A stretch of DNA of 64,000 nt, taken from Simmondsia chinensis (lineage: Eukaryota; Streptophyta; Magnoliopsida; Caryophyllales; Simmondsiaceae). The notes beneath the pieces were generated by a model that was given only the letters and a program-made list of their open reading frames with translations, ran no database searches and had not been told where the DNA came from. Positions 42,554 to 55,699 of the stretch are shown here, in pieces. The translations under genes were made by a program, and so were the position numbers. Positions within the stretch are counted from its first letter, which is position 1. The number at the start of each line of letters is the position of its first letter. Where the stretch lies: the NCBI GenBank assembly GCA_018398585.1, contig JAGTTD010000002.1, forward strand, positions 34,464,186 to 34,528,185, written 5' to 3'.

Positions 42554-44425
42554 TTTATAGGATAATTCATGAAGGATTAAAGGGAGCGATTATATGAATA
42601 TCGAAAACCTATATGTTTGTGGGGAAAAATCTCTTTTAAAGTCATTTTTCTTTACAAAAGTTGGCTAGATGTGCCTTTTGGAAAAACTAACTTTAGAAAA
42701 CTGCTTTTGAATGAAAATAAGTTGAACCATGTTTTCATTTTGTGGCTGAAAATTAGGGCTCGAGGCTTTCACTACTGCAATATGGGGCCACTCCGTCGTA
42801 TTCGCCCTTTCCTTCCATGATACAGCTGGAATTTTTTTTCATTTTCTTAATTGCATTGTAATGAGTGAATCTCTAGTTTATAAATTGGTTGCCTCTAAAA
42901 CTTGAAAAACAAACAGAACTCATTTATCTCTCTTCTTTCATGTTGTTTCTCCTTCTTTATACCTCTCTACTTGAGGTTCTTCTTCCTCCCAGTCCTCCAC
43001 TTAGAAAACTTTCTTGGTAGGCGTCGTGTTAACCCTGGGAGTTGGTGTAGTAGTTGGCCTTGCTATAGCGGTGTGAGGGTATAGACAACTTAGAACAATG
43101 GTGAACTCCATAACATGCCTGTTTTTCACTTAGATTCTTGCTTGTGTTGTTTGATTCCTTTCATTGTTCGAGTATCCCAATTGATACTACTGAAGTTCGA
43201 GATTGTCCTTGTTCTTGCTCGAGTCTTATTTGGTTCATTTTCAATGTCTATTCTGCCCCAGTTTGAGGTTGAATTTGCTCAAGCTTGTGGTCGTCCACGT
43301 TTGAGGTCGAGATTGATCCAGTTGGAAATCTACTCTATTCGAAGTCTTGAGTTTGCTATTTGGAGATCAATTTGTCTATCACGAGTTCCTTTTTATCTAG
43401 CTTGAGTTCAATTTTTTGATTATTCATTTGTATATTTCCCAACAATCTAAGTTGTTTATCATATTTAGCAATCAGGAACATGGCTAACGCAGTTTCATCA
43501 TTCTCGATATGTCGAAAGGTGTCTTTAGTTGGGAAATACTATAAGATGTGGGTAGATATATAAGATGAAGTTTTTCCTAAAACAAAATTAAGTTCATTAT
43601 ACGACTTTAAATGGTAAAATTTGCTAGGTCAAACATGAATTTCAATAAAGCTAGAAGTATTTGTAGGGAATTGCTTCTTTATTACAAGACTGTGCCACTA
43701 TGTCAAATTTATAGTAAGATAAAAACATTTGAATTAAAAAGTGTGGTTAAAATACAAGAAAAAGGACATGACATTGGGAGAACGAATCTTCCATATCAAT
43801 TTGGAGGACAAGAACCAAAAGCAGGAGAAAGGAAAGTCTTCTGAATATTCTTATTTGGTCGCTAATCTTTATAGAATTGAGAAGTGAAAGGAAAAATAGC
43901 AGGTATATAAACCTATGGAACAAAAAAAAATTCAACTTGAATTCGAGGTGCTTGAGTTCGAAACTAATATTGCTCTAGTTTGTCATTGTATCTACTTGCT
44001 CAAGACTAATCCTATTTAAGTTGAAGGTTGATTCTTTAATAAGTTGACCACCAAATGGAGCTATCCCAGCAACTATGAAGCTAAACCCACTCGCCCTCAG
44101 AGCATCAAACAAAAATAGACCCCAATAATTTCAAATACGTGTAATTCAACCAACACTGCACAACTTGTACTGACATTCAAAGTGTAGTGTAATCATGCAC
44201 CTTAGCAAGATGGGCAAGTTAGGGTCACATCAAAGTAGTCAGTGGGTTCCCAAAAAAGGTGTTAACCAGTAGCTAACAGTTGATACCGTTGGTCAATAAC
44301 CTCAAGATACAACTCCAGAATCCATCATCCTTATCAAAAATATAGTACAAACTCTTCTGAAACACACACATATATACTCACACTCACTCAGACTCACTAT
44401 CTGCTTCTTTATTTATTTTATTTGG
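42554..44425. other. Intergenic stretch without recognisable gene
   Basis: ORFs of 60-96 codons have no recognisable domain or splice context. Confidence 0.35.
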
Positions 44426-44434
44426 TAAGACTTT

Positions 44435-45459
44435 GAAAAAATTATCAAAGTGGCATATTTTATAAAAAAATTATCAAAATGGCATAGTTAAAAAAATATT
44501 TACCAAAATGGCACACTTTACTGTAGCGTCAATAGAAAACGCGGTTTCAAACGGCGTTCGTTGAGCTGTCGGAGGCGTCACCTAACGGACGCTGTTTCAA
44601 ACGGCCTCCGTACGCCGTTAGACCACACACCTTTGTATAAAGTAGAAAAAATTAACAATCCTCCTAACTTAATTAACAATAAAATGATAAAATAAAGTAG
44701 AAAAAAAATTTAGTAGAGTTATATTATTTAATGTATATAATAATAAAAAGGGAAAAAATGCACTGTAATAATAGATTACAAAAACCCCCTGATGTAATAA
44801 AAAAGGGTGTCGATGTGATCCGGGATATGTTGCGTTAATCCAAACTGACGCAACACTCTATCAGGGCAATGCAGCTCTACAATGTCAAAGCATATCATTG
44901 GTCCCTGATATCGCCAGATATGACTCAACGAACGCCGTTTCAAACGGCGTTTCCTATTGATGCTACAGTAAAGTTTGCCATTTTGGTAAATATTTTTTCA
45001 ACTATGTCATTTTGGTAATTTTTTTTGCAAAAGGTGCCATTTTGATAGAGTGTTGCGTCAGTTTGGATTAACGCAACATATCTCGGATCACATCGACACC
45101 CTTTTTTATTACATCAGGGGATTTTTGTAATCTATTATTACAGTGCATTTTTTTCCTTTTTATTACTTTATACATTAAATAATGTAACTCTACTAAATTT
45201 TTTTTTACTTTATTTGATCATTTTATTGTTAATTAAGTTAGGAGGATTGTTAATTTTTTCTACTTTATACAAAGGTGTGTGGTCTAACGGCGTACGGACG
45301 GCGTCCGTTAGGTGACGCCTCCGACCGCTCAACGAACGCCGTTTAAAACGGCGTTTCCTATTAATGCTACAATAAAGTGTGCCATTTTGATAAATATTTT
45401 TTAAACTATGTCATTTTGATAATTTTTTTTATAAAATATGTCACTTTGGTAATTTATTC
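44435..45459. mobile_element. Fold-back MULE, 1025 bp, perfect 9-bp TSD
   Basis: The arms 44435-44880 and about 45035-45459 are inverted copies over roughly 430 bp and include CAAAATGGCA, AACGGCGTTCGTTGAGC and GGTGTGTGGTCTAACG segments. The TSD TAAGACTTT is at 44426-44434 and 45460-45468. The centre (44930-45040) holds a further partial copy of the right end, so the element is a rearranged composite. No ORF. Confidence 0.88.
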
Positions 45460-45468
45460 TAAGACTTT

Positions 45469-46214
45469 GTCCCATTTTCAGCTTTGCTCAGTTCTCATGT
45501 CCTTTCACATTTAATCATAAATAGTATTCTGCTTTCTTCAGCATTTAATATTATTCTATTCTATTCCCTTCCTTTTAAAATTTGTGCTATCATACCCATA
45601 TTTAGATACTGTTTGACACTTGATACGCCGTTAGGATAGAGGATAATACCGATGCTGAAAATTTATGGAGCACTTAAACTATTAGAAACTGAAATGGAAG
45701 GGCCGAAATTACTAATTTGCATAGATAACTTTAAACGGCTATAGATTTTGATTTGTAAAGAGTTATGAGGCTCGTAACCTACTGTGAAATCACAGTTGTT
45801 GGACCGAATCATGCAACTCGTCACTAGCCCCACTTAGTTTTCCAAATTTGGCCTCTAAACTAATCATGTCTTTTGGCCTATTTTATGTTTTGCATAGTTT
45901 ACTGACATTTTCGTAATTTTTGCTTTTTAGGGTTTTGTGTAGTTTGCTTATAAATATCCGTTTTGGTTGGTCATTTTGTCATTCAACAAGTGCCCAGTAC
46001 AAAAGAAACCCTAGCTTTCTCTTCTCTTTCAGTGGATTCCGAGTCACTCTTACAATTTCGAATTTTAGGTTTCCGTTCCGTATCACTAGTTCATAATACC
46101 CTTAAGCTTGCATGTTTCTTATTGTTGTTGTTTTATTGTTGCTTGCATGTTGGCAATTGCTTTATTTGACTTGGTTCTTGTAAATTTTATTCCTTCTTTC
46201 TTCTTAGGGTTAAA
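45469..46214. other. Intergenic stretch, possible solo LTR
   Basis: A TATAAATA box (about 45949) followed by a leader with ACCCTAGCTTTCTCTTCTC resembles an LTR promoter and R region. No second copy is in the window. Confidence 0.3.
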
Positions 46215-46336
46215 GGCCCTTCGAAAATAGTCTCTTTACAAGGTAGTACCCTATAACGATAAGGCCGTGTATGTCCTGACCTCCCCGGATTTAGCCTTGG
46301 CGGAAGACTCTTTGAGGCACTGGATTATTATTGTTG
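46215..46336 (+). mobile_element. SINE body fragment (plus strand)
   Basis: TCTCTTTACAAGGTAG, AAGGCCGTGTATGTCCTGAC, CTCCCCGGAT, GCCTTGGCGGAAGAC and GAGGCACTGG followed by (ATT/GTT) repeats match the SINE/RTE-LINE tail seen elsewhere in the window. The head is not recognisable. Confidence 0.55.
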
Positions 46337-48949
46337 ATATTAGGTGTGAAATTAAAATTCAATTCCTAATTTTAGAACATATTTGGTATTATCTTCTTTT
46401 GTGGGTATTGTTGTTGCCACGGTAGAAAATGTTAATGTCGTAGTAATTACATGATTTGTAGTGAATAACAAATATAAAAGCAAAAAAAGAGTTACTCCGG
46501 TATTAAGATTTTTGCTCTGACAGTACCATTACCCTTTCTCGATTGCTATGTTAAATGTTTTTAAATAAGCCAAATATAAACAATCTTTTTCTATTCTTAG
46601 TTTCTGTTTTTCATTTTTATCTTCGCTCGGGAGGCTAAACGCCCCTTTCAGTTCATCGCCAATCTAATAGGAATCACCAATAATAAATTAACGTGCAGTA
46701 GAAAACTAATGCAGCGTGTGAATGGGATAATGGGGTATGGAAAGGTTTAACGGCATTTCCTTTGAATTTTATTAATTTAATAACAAAAACAACAAAGATG
46801 GGATAGACTTGTCTCTCACGGCCCAAGAAATCGAGAATATAAGAAAATTGTACTTTTAAAATCTGAAAATTGGCTAGCCTAGCACTAATCACCCCCTTTT
46901 TATATAGAGGAAGAGTAAAGAGATTTCAATTCAAGTTTGAATTCAAATTTATAATAATTAAGGAAACAAATAAAATAAAATCAACAATTAAATGAACTGA
47001 ATAAATTTGTTAAGAATCGGCTAAAAATCGCAAAAATCTCGGCTGGGATCCCGTAGAGCTGGACCCGCCAAGTTTCCCTCTCGCCAACGTTCTCACCAAC
47101 ACTGTCATCTCGCCTATCCTCGGTTGGTAGCATCATCTTGGTTGGCTGCATCAAAAACTGCAAAAATAAAATTAAAAGTAAGAAAAGCCTTTTTCAAAAT
47201 CTTGGTTTGAGTTTCTCTTTTTTGGTCGAAGATAACTAAAAAATTGCTAGTAAAAGAAGATAACAAAGGGGTTCCTTTTTTCAATAATTAGTGACAAGAG
47301 TCGCCGTACAATACATGCAAACCCGCAAAAGTGGTGTCTGAGCCATCCCGCATAACAGCGTGCAACAGAGAAGAAAAGAAAAACTAGACAACAACATAGC
47401 TAGAAGCAGCTTGCTAGAAGACCACACCATCACTGGAAAGCGCCAGGAACATGAATAGACAAAACCAATGTGACAAAACAAAGCAATGGAGGGAGAATAG
47501 GCAATCGTCAATAAGAGCATATGCCTATTATAACAATGGAACAAAGCGAGATGTAGATCTCAACTCCCTATTTTTTATTTCATCCTTATTATATGCCTGA
47601 CAATGATTGATTCATTGCTTACCAAAACTCAATCCAAGTTTTTTACCTGAGGTCCACGCTCACTCCATTGCACGAAGATTATCAGTGTCTTCCCTCACAA
47701 ACTTTCCCCTTCTATTACCGGATGGCTCAATTGCCCTTTTCTCGCTACTTCCGAGTGTCATGTTCTTTAGGAATTTTTGAAGTTCCCGCTTTGCTTGCTC
47801 TTTCTTCTTTCGCTTCGTCCTTAATATTGTTGTTCGGTTGCCTAGTTTCATGTTGCTATGTGTTTTGTTGTTATTCTATTTTGAATTTGTGATTGAATTA
47901 TCTAAGAAAACGGTAAATCATAGAAAATATTTGATCTTTTATCTTAAAAACAGAAAACTCTTCCATAAATAAACCAAACATTTTAGCCTTTATTTTTTCA
48001 AAAATTCAACACTTTAAGTCAATTCGTTAAATTGACTGTAAGGTCAAATTTTTATGACTATTTTGTCACTCAGAAGTAAAATGATAAAATGATTGATTTT
48101 ATTTTAAGAGAAGTTTTGTATGTAAAAGACATGAGGTATTATGCAGTTTATCTAAAATTAACTCTTTTAATTAATAGGAATAATGATATTACTATCATAA
48201 AATATTTTTAAGAAAAGGATTTAAAAGAAATATTCTATGATGACAACAAACAATTTTTTGACAGAATGAACTTTAAATTAGGTTTGGACAAAAACGTTAG
48301 GAAAAATATCATTTTTGGGAAAAAGTTGAAAAAATAGAAGTTAAATAGTAACTTTCTTCTAAATTAAAAATTTATCTTCACATAGTCAACCTATTGTTTA
48401 GAGATAATACAAATTATTTTTTGAAATATATACCTCATATATCTATTTTATAGGGACAAGTATAATATAAAAATTTGATGAAATAAAAAAATTTAGAAGA
48501 TGAAAACCTATTTTTTTTAAAAATATAAAAACTAGTTTTGAAATAAATTTGCAAGATACTTCAAAAATAAACATAAGAAATTTCTTAAAATTGAAATGAT
48601 AAAATACACAAACATAATAATTTTTCTAAACTTTTTTATTTTTTATTTTATCAAGCCAATTAAATATTTATTTTTATCAAAATTATTATATTTGATCTAA
48701 TATTTCTTTCAGTTATTTTTTTCATATAAATTTTTAATATTTATTTTTCTATCTTCTATATTTTTAATGTAGTTATTATAGCTATCAAAGGGTTATTTTT
48801 GAGTAAATAAAAGAAAACACCCTATCTTTTACCAAAAAAATATAGAAAACCTTTTTTTTAAAAATAAATTAAGCACTTCAACCCCCCTCACTTTTAAAGG
48901 AACAAATGGTCAATAGAACATGATTTAATGCTCAATTTAGTAGATTACT
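46337..48949. other. AT-rich intergenic stretch without recognisable gene
   Basis: No domains or repeat borders were recognised. 47930-48950 is extremely AT-rich. Confidence 0.35.
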
Positions 48950-50640
48950 AGTTTTAGATTTTTAAAAAGTTAAAGGGCAAAGTGTCCTCTTGTTACCCAA
49001 CAATACTTTTGCCTCACTCACAGGTTTATAGTCAATAAAATAAGAACAATTAGATAACATATGAAAACTGCATCAAGAGTCCATCACCCATTCATGTGTA
49101 GTAATTTTAGATGAAGCAACTAACACTTCACTATGCTCATAACAATCTAATGGCACAGTGTTATTAATAGTGGTTGGTTCTCGTTCTTTTCTAGGCCATA
49201 TCGTTTTATGTGACCCATCTTACCACATTCATAACATTTTAACATTAGATAGGTTATTTAACATCTATTCTTGCTTTTACATCTTTTATTATTGTTATTA
49301 TTATCTCTTGTCTTGAGTCTACCTTTAACAGTTAGCCCTTCCCCATTATTGCTATTGTTACCTGAGTATTTATCATCTCTTGTAAACTCTACAATTTTAG
49401 ATCTAAGGACATCCTCAACTTCATCTAGAGATATGGTCTTAAGGCCATACCTAAGGGTATCCTTAAAGGCTCTTAAATACTTAGGTAAAGAACTAGAAAA
49501 ATCACAGCATGAACCTCATCAGGAACCGTGACCTTCTTGTTGGTTAACTCCTTTAATACCCCATGAAAGTCATCTAGGTTGTCATCTAAAGGTCTGTTCT
49601 CATCCATTCTAAATGTGTAGAACCTTTCCACATATAATACTTAGTTAGCTAAGGACTTAGTGATATAAAGTTCTTCTAACTTGGCCCATACAGTAGCACA
49701 GGTTGTTTCAGTATATACTTTAAACATAATAGAATTATAAAGACAAAGTAAGAGGTTACCATGTGTCAACTGCTCAATTCATACCTTCTCCTTCTCAGTT
49801 AGGCTTTGTGGCTTCTCCTTTGCCACAAGAAGCACTGAACTCGACCTGATTGACATCAAGGGAGCCTTGACTTTTCCTTAACTCAAAATCATTTCTCTCA
49901 TTGAACTTCTCTATGTCATGTTTAGTAGAAGTCATTTCTTGGATCTTTAACACTAACAGATGGCTCTGATACCTCTTGTTGGTATTTACCTTAGAAATGA
50001 CTTATGTTAAAAGATATTACAACCCGAAGGCCATAAAACAGTAATACAACGCAAGAATGAAAGAATGAACACTAAAGAACAAGAACACACAAGATTTTTA
50101 CGAGGTTCAGACCCAAAAAAGTTGTTCCTAGTCCTCGGCTCCCTACTAGTAAAGAGATCTATCCATTATGTTAGAGATTATTGCCATTACAAGCCAAGTT
50201 ACATACGCACCTAGAAATTACAGACTCAAAACCCAAGGCTTCTAAGGTAGAAACCTTAATTTGACTCTAAAGTATATAAGACTATACTAGATCTTGCTTA
50301 AACCTCCAAGGATTTGCTCATGTTAGGGTTTTGATCACCATCTTTATGCAAGGAAGATGAAGAGCATCACTCAGAAAATGGGACTAGGGTTTCAGAGAGA
50401 AAAATAGAGGAGAAAATGAAACAGAATGACGAAAACCCTAATTTCGCCCCCTTGTATATCAGATGCCTCAATCCGTGCCTTAGCTTGTGTGGGGAAATCC
50501 CCATCATTAATCATCCTTGCATCCTAGGGCCCAAAACCTCCCAAAGAAACACATATATGAGGACGGAGAAGGTTAAACACATCCAAAAGGAACCGTTGGA
50601 TAAGTGACATGTGTTGCGCAAAAACTGGAAAAAGCCAACA
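48950..50640 (-). mobile_element. Truncated Copia: 5' LTR, primer site and gag
   Basis: The LTR 49977-50640 has perfect inverted ends TGTTGG...CCAACA. The minus strand then reads GGTATCAGAGCCATC (about 49960-49974), the initiator-Met tRNA primer site. Gag follows in broken frames: SLPKYLRAFKDTLRYGLKTI, SLDEVEDVLRSKIVEFT, then a zinc knuckle CYECGKMGHIKRY near 49210-49245. The element stops near 48950; pol and the 3' LTR are absent. Confidence 0.82.
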
Positions 50641-51130
50641 ATTGCGCGCAGTAGGTAATGGCATGGGCATCAATTAGTACTCTTGGGCAGGGGCAAAATT
50701 GACAATGCCTCAATAGCCCAGATTTCAATTTTCAGAACGAAAAAGTCACTGAAATTCCGTTTAATTACAATAATGCCACCACTTATGTCTGAGTTCTAAA
50801 TGCAATGTTTTGAGCTCTCATTTCAACCATGTGATACATTTTGCTTGTATAATAAGAACCTAACATTATATGTAAGCTCATTTTAGGTCATTTTAGTCCT
50901 AAGTTATTTACGGCACGGTCTAAAATATATAGGAACCAATTAGTACAACATAAATTAATCATGTATTATGCATGTGACTAAATAGTATTTTAATAGGTAA
51001 TTATGTTTTAATAATAATCTAAGTAGTTTTCTAGTTCTACTAGATGATTCGGAATATAGTGATCCCCCTCTCCAATGGTATTCTAAAAGGGCATGTATTT
51101 CTATTAGAAAAAGTACGAAATGAAGTATTA

Positions 51131-51401
51131 AGCTTTATTCTCTTCATCGTACATCAGAAGAGGGAAGCAAATCAGTTAGCTGATTCCCTGGTCAAGAACG
51201 CAGTTCTAAGAAGCTCCCCCTTGATTACTTGGCAAAGATGGTAGACGATTGATCCTTGTGAATTGACGTGTCTTGTATGATCCTTACACTTTGATGGGCT
51301 TTTTATCCACATTTTGCTCAAGGTGGATAACTTTTTTGTTGGTTGATCCTATGTAATTACATATATGTACATTTTTGTGATTAATGAAAGTCCAATTATC
51401 A

Positions 51402-51432
<31 letters not shown>

Positions 51433-51443
51433 TTATTCTCTTC
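51131..51443 (+). mobile_element. 5'-truncated L1 tail with poly(A), 15-bp TSD
   Basis: AGCTTTATTCTCTTC occurs at 51131-51145 and again at 51429-51443 directly after a run of about 29 A. The insert (51146-51428) encodes QKREANQLADSLVKNA, the RNase H end of plant L1 ORF2, a stop codon and a 3' UTR. This is target-primed reverse transcription. The ORF 51044-51244 fuses host sequence to it by chance. Confidence 0.85.
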
Positions 51444-51942
51444 TCCCTAGTGCTCTCTTCTCTCCCTCTCGAAATTCCTTTACAGTTTCCACTCAATTTA
51501 TATTATAAATCCTAAGTTTTGAAGAGGACAATCTAATCACTCTTCCTGATTTTAACTGCAACATAAAAAGTAATAATGCATTATAAAAGAATGAGCTTTG
51601 CCATTTGAATTTGATGGCACATATTTGCATATTAAATTTCAAAAAAATAGAAAATAATATCCGTTTATTTTTGTAAGATATCTAAATTGTTTTGATATTT
51701 GTAAATTTATCATGAATTGTAGTGAAGCTAACCTTTTCTGTAATTGGATTAATAATATTAGTACGTTGACATATTAGAATGGACGTATTCAAAACAACTG
51801 AAAAACAGCATATACACAAAATAGGAGACAGAGATCATATTTCTATAAAATTTGTACACGAAGATAGGTAATCAAAATCAAAACTATGTTCCCTAACTTA
51901 AGCGGAAACCACTATCTCTTGGTTGCCTATATTGAAAAACTT
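51444..51942. other. Stretch without recognisable feature
   Basis: AT-rich. No ORF of interest. Confidence 0.3.
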
Positions 51943-52429
51943 GTACCTGTTGGAACAATATGAAGAAACACACAAATTTTGCTAGGGAAATAAGAAAATA
52001 GGTATCAATATCAGCCACCGGTTTCAAGAAATGTAGAGAACAATTTTCCTTAAAACTTATTTCTTGGATACCAAAATAATCTAAGGGATACAATCACATA
52101 AAACTGGTGTAGAAAATAATGGCCATAACCGCTCTATGTGTCTGTGTGTCGACACACAGGCCTATGTGTCGACACATAGACCCAATTCTTTGGTTTTATA
52201 AGTTTGTGTGTCGACACACAACCTCCCGAAAATGTTTCTGCAGAATGTGCCATATTTAAGGCAAAATATAGCAAGTAAACATTTGAAAAACTTTATTTTA
52301 AAAATACATCAACATTCCCCCACCATTTTTGAAATACAGCCATTCTCATACAATTTAAACAACATCTTGAAATTAAAGAAAGTCTTTATGCAAAAATGAG
52401 ATCGTCTTCCTATTATATCCTCATTGGTA

Positions 52430-53560
52430 AGTATCCGACCTAAACCATGCCTAATAGTGTATATATGAGGCTTAAAAATGAGTTAAAATGAGATTAGTTA
52501 TTAATAGGATTATTACAGCTACTAAAACGCATCACTTAATATATAAGGGACTAACAAAACATAGCGTTTAGTTGAATGAGATTCAAAATTATGGTCTTAA
52601 ATGGAAATGACCAAATTGCCCCTACCCAAAATATAAAATTACTTGCCAAGCCTTGTACTACCTACTGCCCTAATGTGTACTACACTGATCGGTTGTATTG
52701 CAATTGTTCGTTACCTTTAAGAGGCCACTCGAAGAAAATTGGTGTCTCTTAAGGCTTCATCTGAGTCGTTCACGCGAGACACGTGTCACCCGGTAAGGCC
52801 ATATGATTGTGTTTGTTTGGAGCAATATGGTCCGTTAGATACAACGGCTGTGATGGGCCATTAAAGGGGTTGCACGGATTGAGCTATGTGAGGTATATAA
52901 ACCGGGATTTTTAGGGTTTTAGAGAAACAGTTCACGTTTTTGATTTGTTTCTCCTCGCTTTCTCCCTGGTTTTCTCCTCATACACATTCATACGAAATCC
53001 TAACCCCTAAATCAGACATCCGAGTCACTTCCATGGCGGTTCCATCCTCATGAGCTGAGATCCATGCAAGATTCAACTACTGGAGAGGTATATCGGTGAT
53101 TTATGGTTAGGTTGTTCGGTTTCTAGCTTAGAATCTAAAGAATGAGTTTGTAATTTGAGTCTAGGTGTTACATGTTTTAGATTCGAGTTGTAATAGGTTG
53201 TAATAATCACCAAATTAATAGTAAAGATCTAAGAATAGTGAGCTGAGGACTGAACCACTTAAGGTCTGAACCTTGTTAAAATCTTGGTGCTTTTTGAGTT
53301 TCTTACCTTAGTTCTTGAGATCTTAGAGTCCATAATTTGTTTTTTCTTTTCGCGACATGTAATTTGTTTAACTGAAGCTAACTTACCAAAAACTTTAACA
53401 CTTCCGATTGAACCCTCACTTAGCGAAGACACTTTACAATTAATCGGAGCGTAATGGTAAACTAATCTTTGACCCATACGAGTCCATTTGACTAACCACG
53501 CATGTGTCCACACACAAGACTTACGCTCTACAACACATTTCATCTTCGACTGACACGTTT
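52430..53560 (+). repeat. Probable nested solo LTR or LTR fragment inside the Copia
   Basis: The Copia needs little sequence between RNase H and its polypurine tract, but over 1.1 kb extra is present. GTATATAAACCGGGATTTTT at 52892 is a strong plus-strand TATA region followed by a CT-rich leader (52945-52990), as in an LTR promoter. Borders and TSD were not resolved. Confidence 0.4.
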
Positions 53561-53883
53561 AAGGCCTTATATCCTATACCCTTCATGAGTGTAATAGAGT
53601 CAAACCCATGTCATTAAGTCAATCCTTGATGCGGCCAAACTTCACACTTACTTAGGTAGAGCCCATTGATCATGTCTCTGGAAGACGACATTCAATAATT
53701 TTCTCAAGTCCATTAAGAGTATGTGCTCAACCTCTTTTTCCCTTTATCATAGGTAACCAAGCACTATATCCGGGATGGAATTTTACTTTTGGTGCTTGCA
53801 ATCACACGGATGATGGAACTCTCTCATTGAATGTAAGAGCTGACGTTGTACCAAGCATTGGGTTGAGGGTCCATCATGGATGA

Positions 53884-55060
53884 CTAATAAATAATGAGAT
53901 TAAGACCCATCTCTTTACTTGTACTAAATATGAAGTCTCTAGCAAGGCCTTTAGTAAAAGGATCCATTAGATTTTGACTTGTTCTCACAAAGTCCACAAT
54001 GATTACCCCATTCTTAATGAGTTGTCTCACAAAACTATGTCTCACACCAATGTGCCTGAACTTTCCTTTATACACCTCACTATATGCGTTTGATAGCGTA
54101 ACTTAACTATCGCAATGGATAGAAATCGGTGAGATAGGCTTAGGCCATAAAGGAATCTCATATAAGAGATTTTTCAACCATTCTGCTTCTTTTGCCATAA
54201 AAGCTAGAGCAATGAACTCCATTGCCATGGTGAAATTAATAATATAGGTCTGTTTCTGGGAACCCCAAGAAATAGCACCCCCCCCCCAAATTAAGAAAAC
54301 CGACCCGCTTGTAGAAGCATAATCCACCATGTTGGAGATCCAACTGGCTTCTGAGTACCCTTCTAAAGTAGGAAGATACCCATCATAAGAAATGCCGTAA
54401 TTGATGGTATTCTTATGATATTTCAGTAATCTTAGTACCCCATGCCAACGTACCATACTTGGATTGCTAGTGTATCTACTTAGCTTTTCCATAGCAAAGG
54501 CTATATTAGGCCTCGTACAAGTCATAGCATACATAAGACAACCTATGACTCTAGCACACCTCAGTTGATTCATTAGATCGCTATCATTAGGAACAAAATT
54601 TAATTTTCGATCCATCTGTGTGGAAGCAAGACCACATACATTCATATCAAATTTATTCAACACTTTTTCAATGTAGTGAGGTTGAATCAAGGATATTGTA
54701 TCACCATCCCTTATTATCCTAATACCAAGGATAACTTCAGCCTCACCCGGGTCTTTCATAGCAAAGTTATTTGAGAGAAATTGTTTGGTGTAATTTACTT
54801 GTTCCATATCAGTACCAAATATTAACATGTCATTGACATACAAACAAATAATAACTCATTTATTCTTTTCAAACTTGCTATAGACGCATTTATCTGATTC
54901 ATTAATCTTGAAACCATTGTTAAAATAACTTGATCAAATTTTTGGTGCCACTGTTTAGGGGATTGTTTTAGCCCATACAAAAAATATATGAGTTTGTATA
55001 CTTTCTTCTCTTGGCCCGGAACAACAAATCCTTCTGATTGTTCCATATACACCTATTCTT
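53884..55060 (-). pseudogene. Copia reverse transcriptase and RNase H remnant
   Basis: Frames 54822-55052 (VYKLIYFLYGLKQSPKQWH) and 54103-54843 (RT from MYVNDMLIFG, then RNase H with TSGSVFLIWGGGAISWGSQK) and 53884-54075 (LMDPFTKGLARDFIF) follow in order. The RT catalytic box, normally YVDDM, reads YVNDM. A run of nine C (about 54280-54288) sits in the RNase H region. Confidence 0.85.
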
Positions 55061-55699
55061 CTGATTCACCATTTAAGAATGTTGTTTTCATATCGATTTG
55101 GTGAATCTTTAATTTATAGATAGAGGGTAGAGAGATCAACACTCTAATAATTGATATTCTTGCCATTGGGGCATATGTATCAAAGTAGTATATCCTTTAT
55201 TTTTGGGTAAACCCTTTAGCCACTAACTAGGCTTTGAACTTGTTAATAGTGCCATGGACATTTATTTTGTTCTTGAAAATCCACTTACACTCTACGAGCC
55301 TATTCCCTGAAGAAAGATCCATAAGAATCCAAGTGGTGTTTCCCATAATGGAGTCCATTTCATCATCTTTTGCTTCTTTTCAAACAGTAGGCACTATGAG
55401 ACCTCATAGCCTCATCAAATGTCATAGGATACAATTCTATGATACAACAATATGGAGTATGACACTCCACATTGTCTCTAATTGCTTCCATTAGAAATGT
55501 ATAAAAATTTGGTCCGAATGATTTTTCTTTCTTCTAAGTTCTGGATCATTTTTGGGGATTTGCTCTCTCACATCATGATTTTCATCATATAACAAAGGCA
55601 TATCATTGTCAACTGAAATGTTATCTTTCGGTCTAGGAATTGAGCTAAAATGTTTTTCGTCAAAAATGGAATCTCTTGATTCAATTATCGTATTAACAT

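Noticed and set aside
42890..43090. Possible short secreted-protein exon
   Set aside because: Hydrophobic translation of a CT-rich stretch. No splice partner or similarity recognised.
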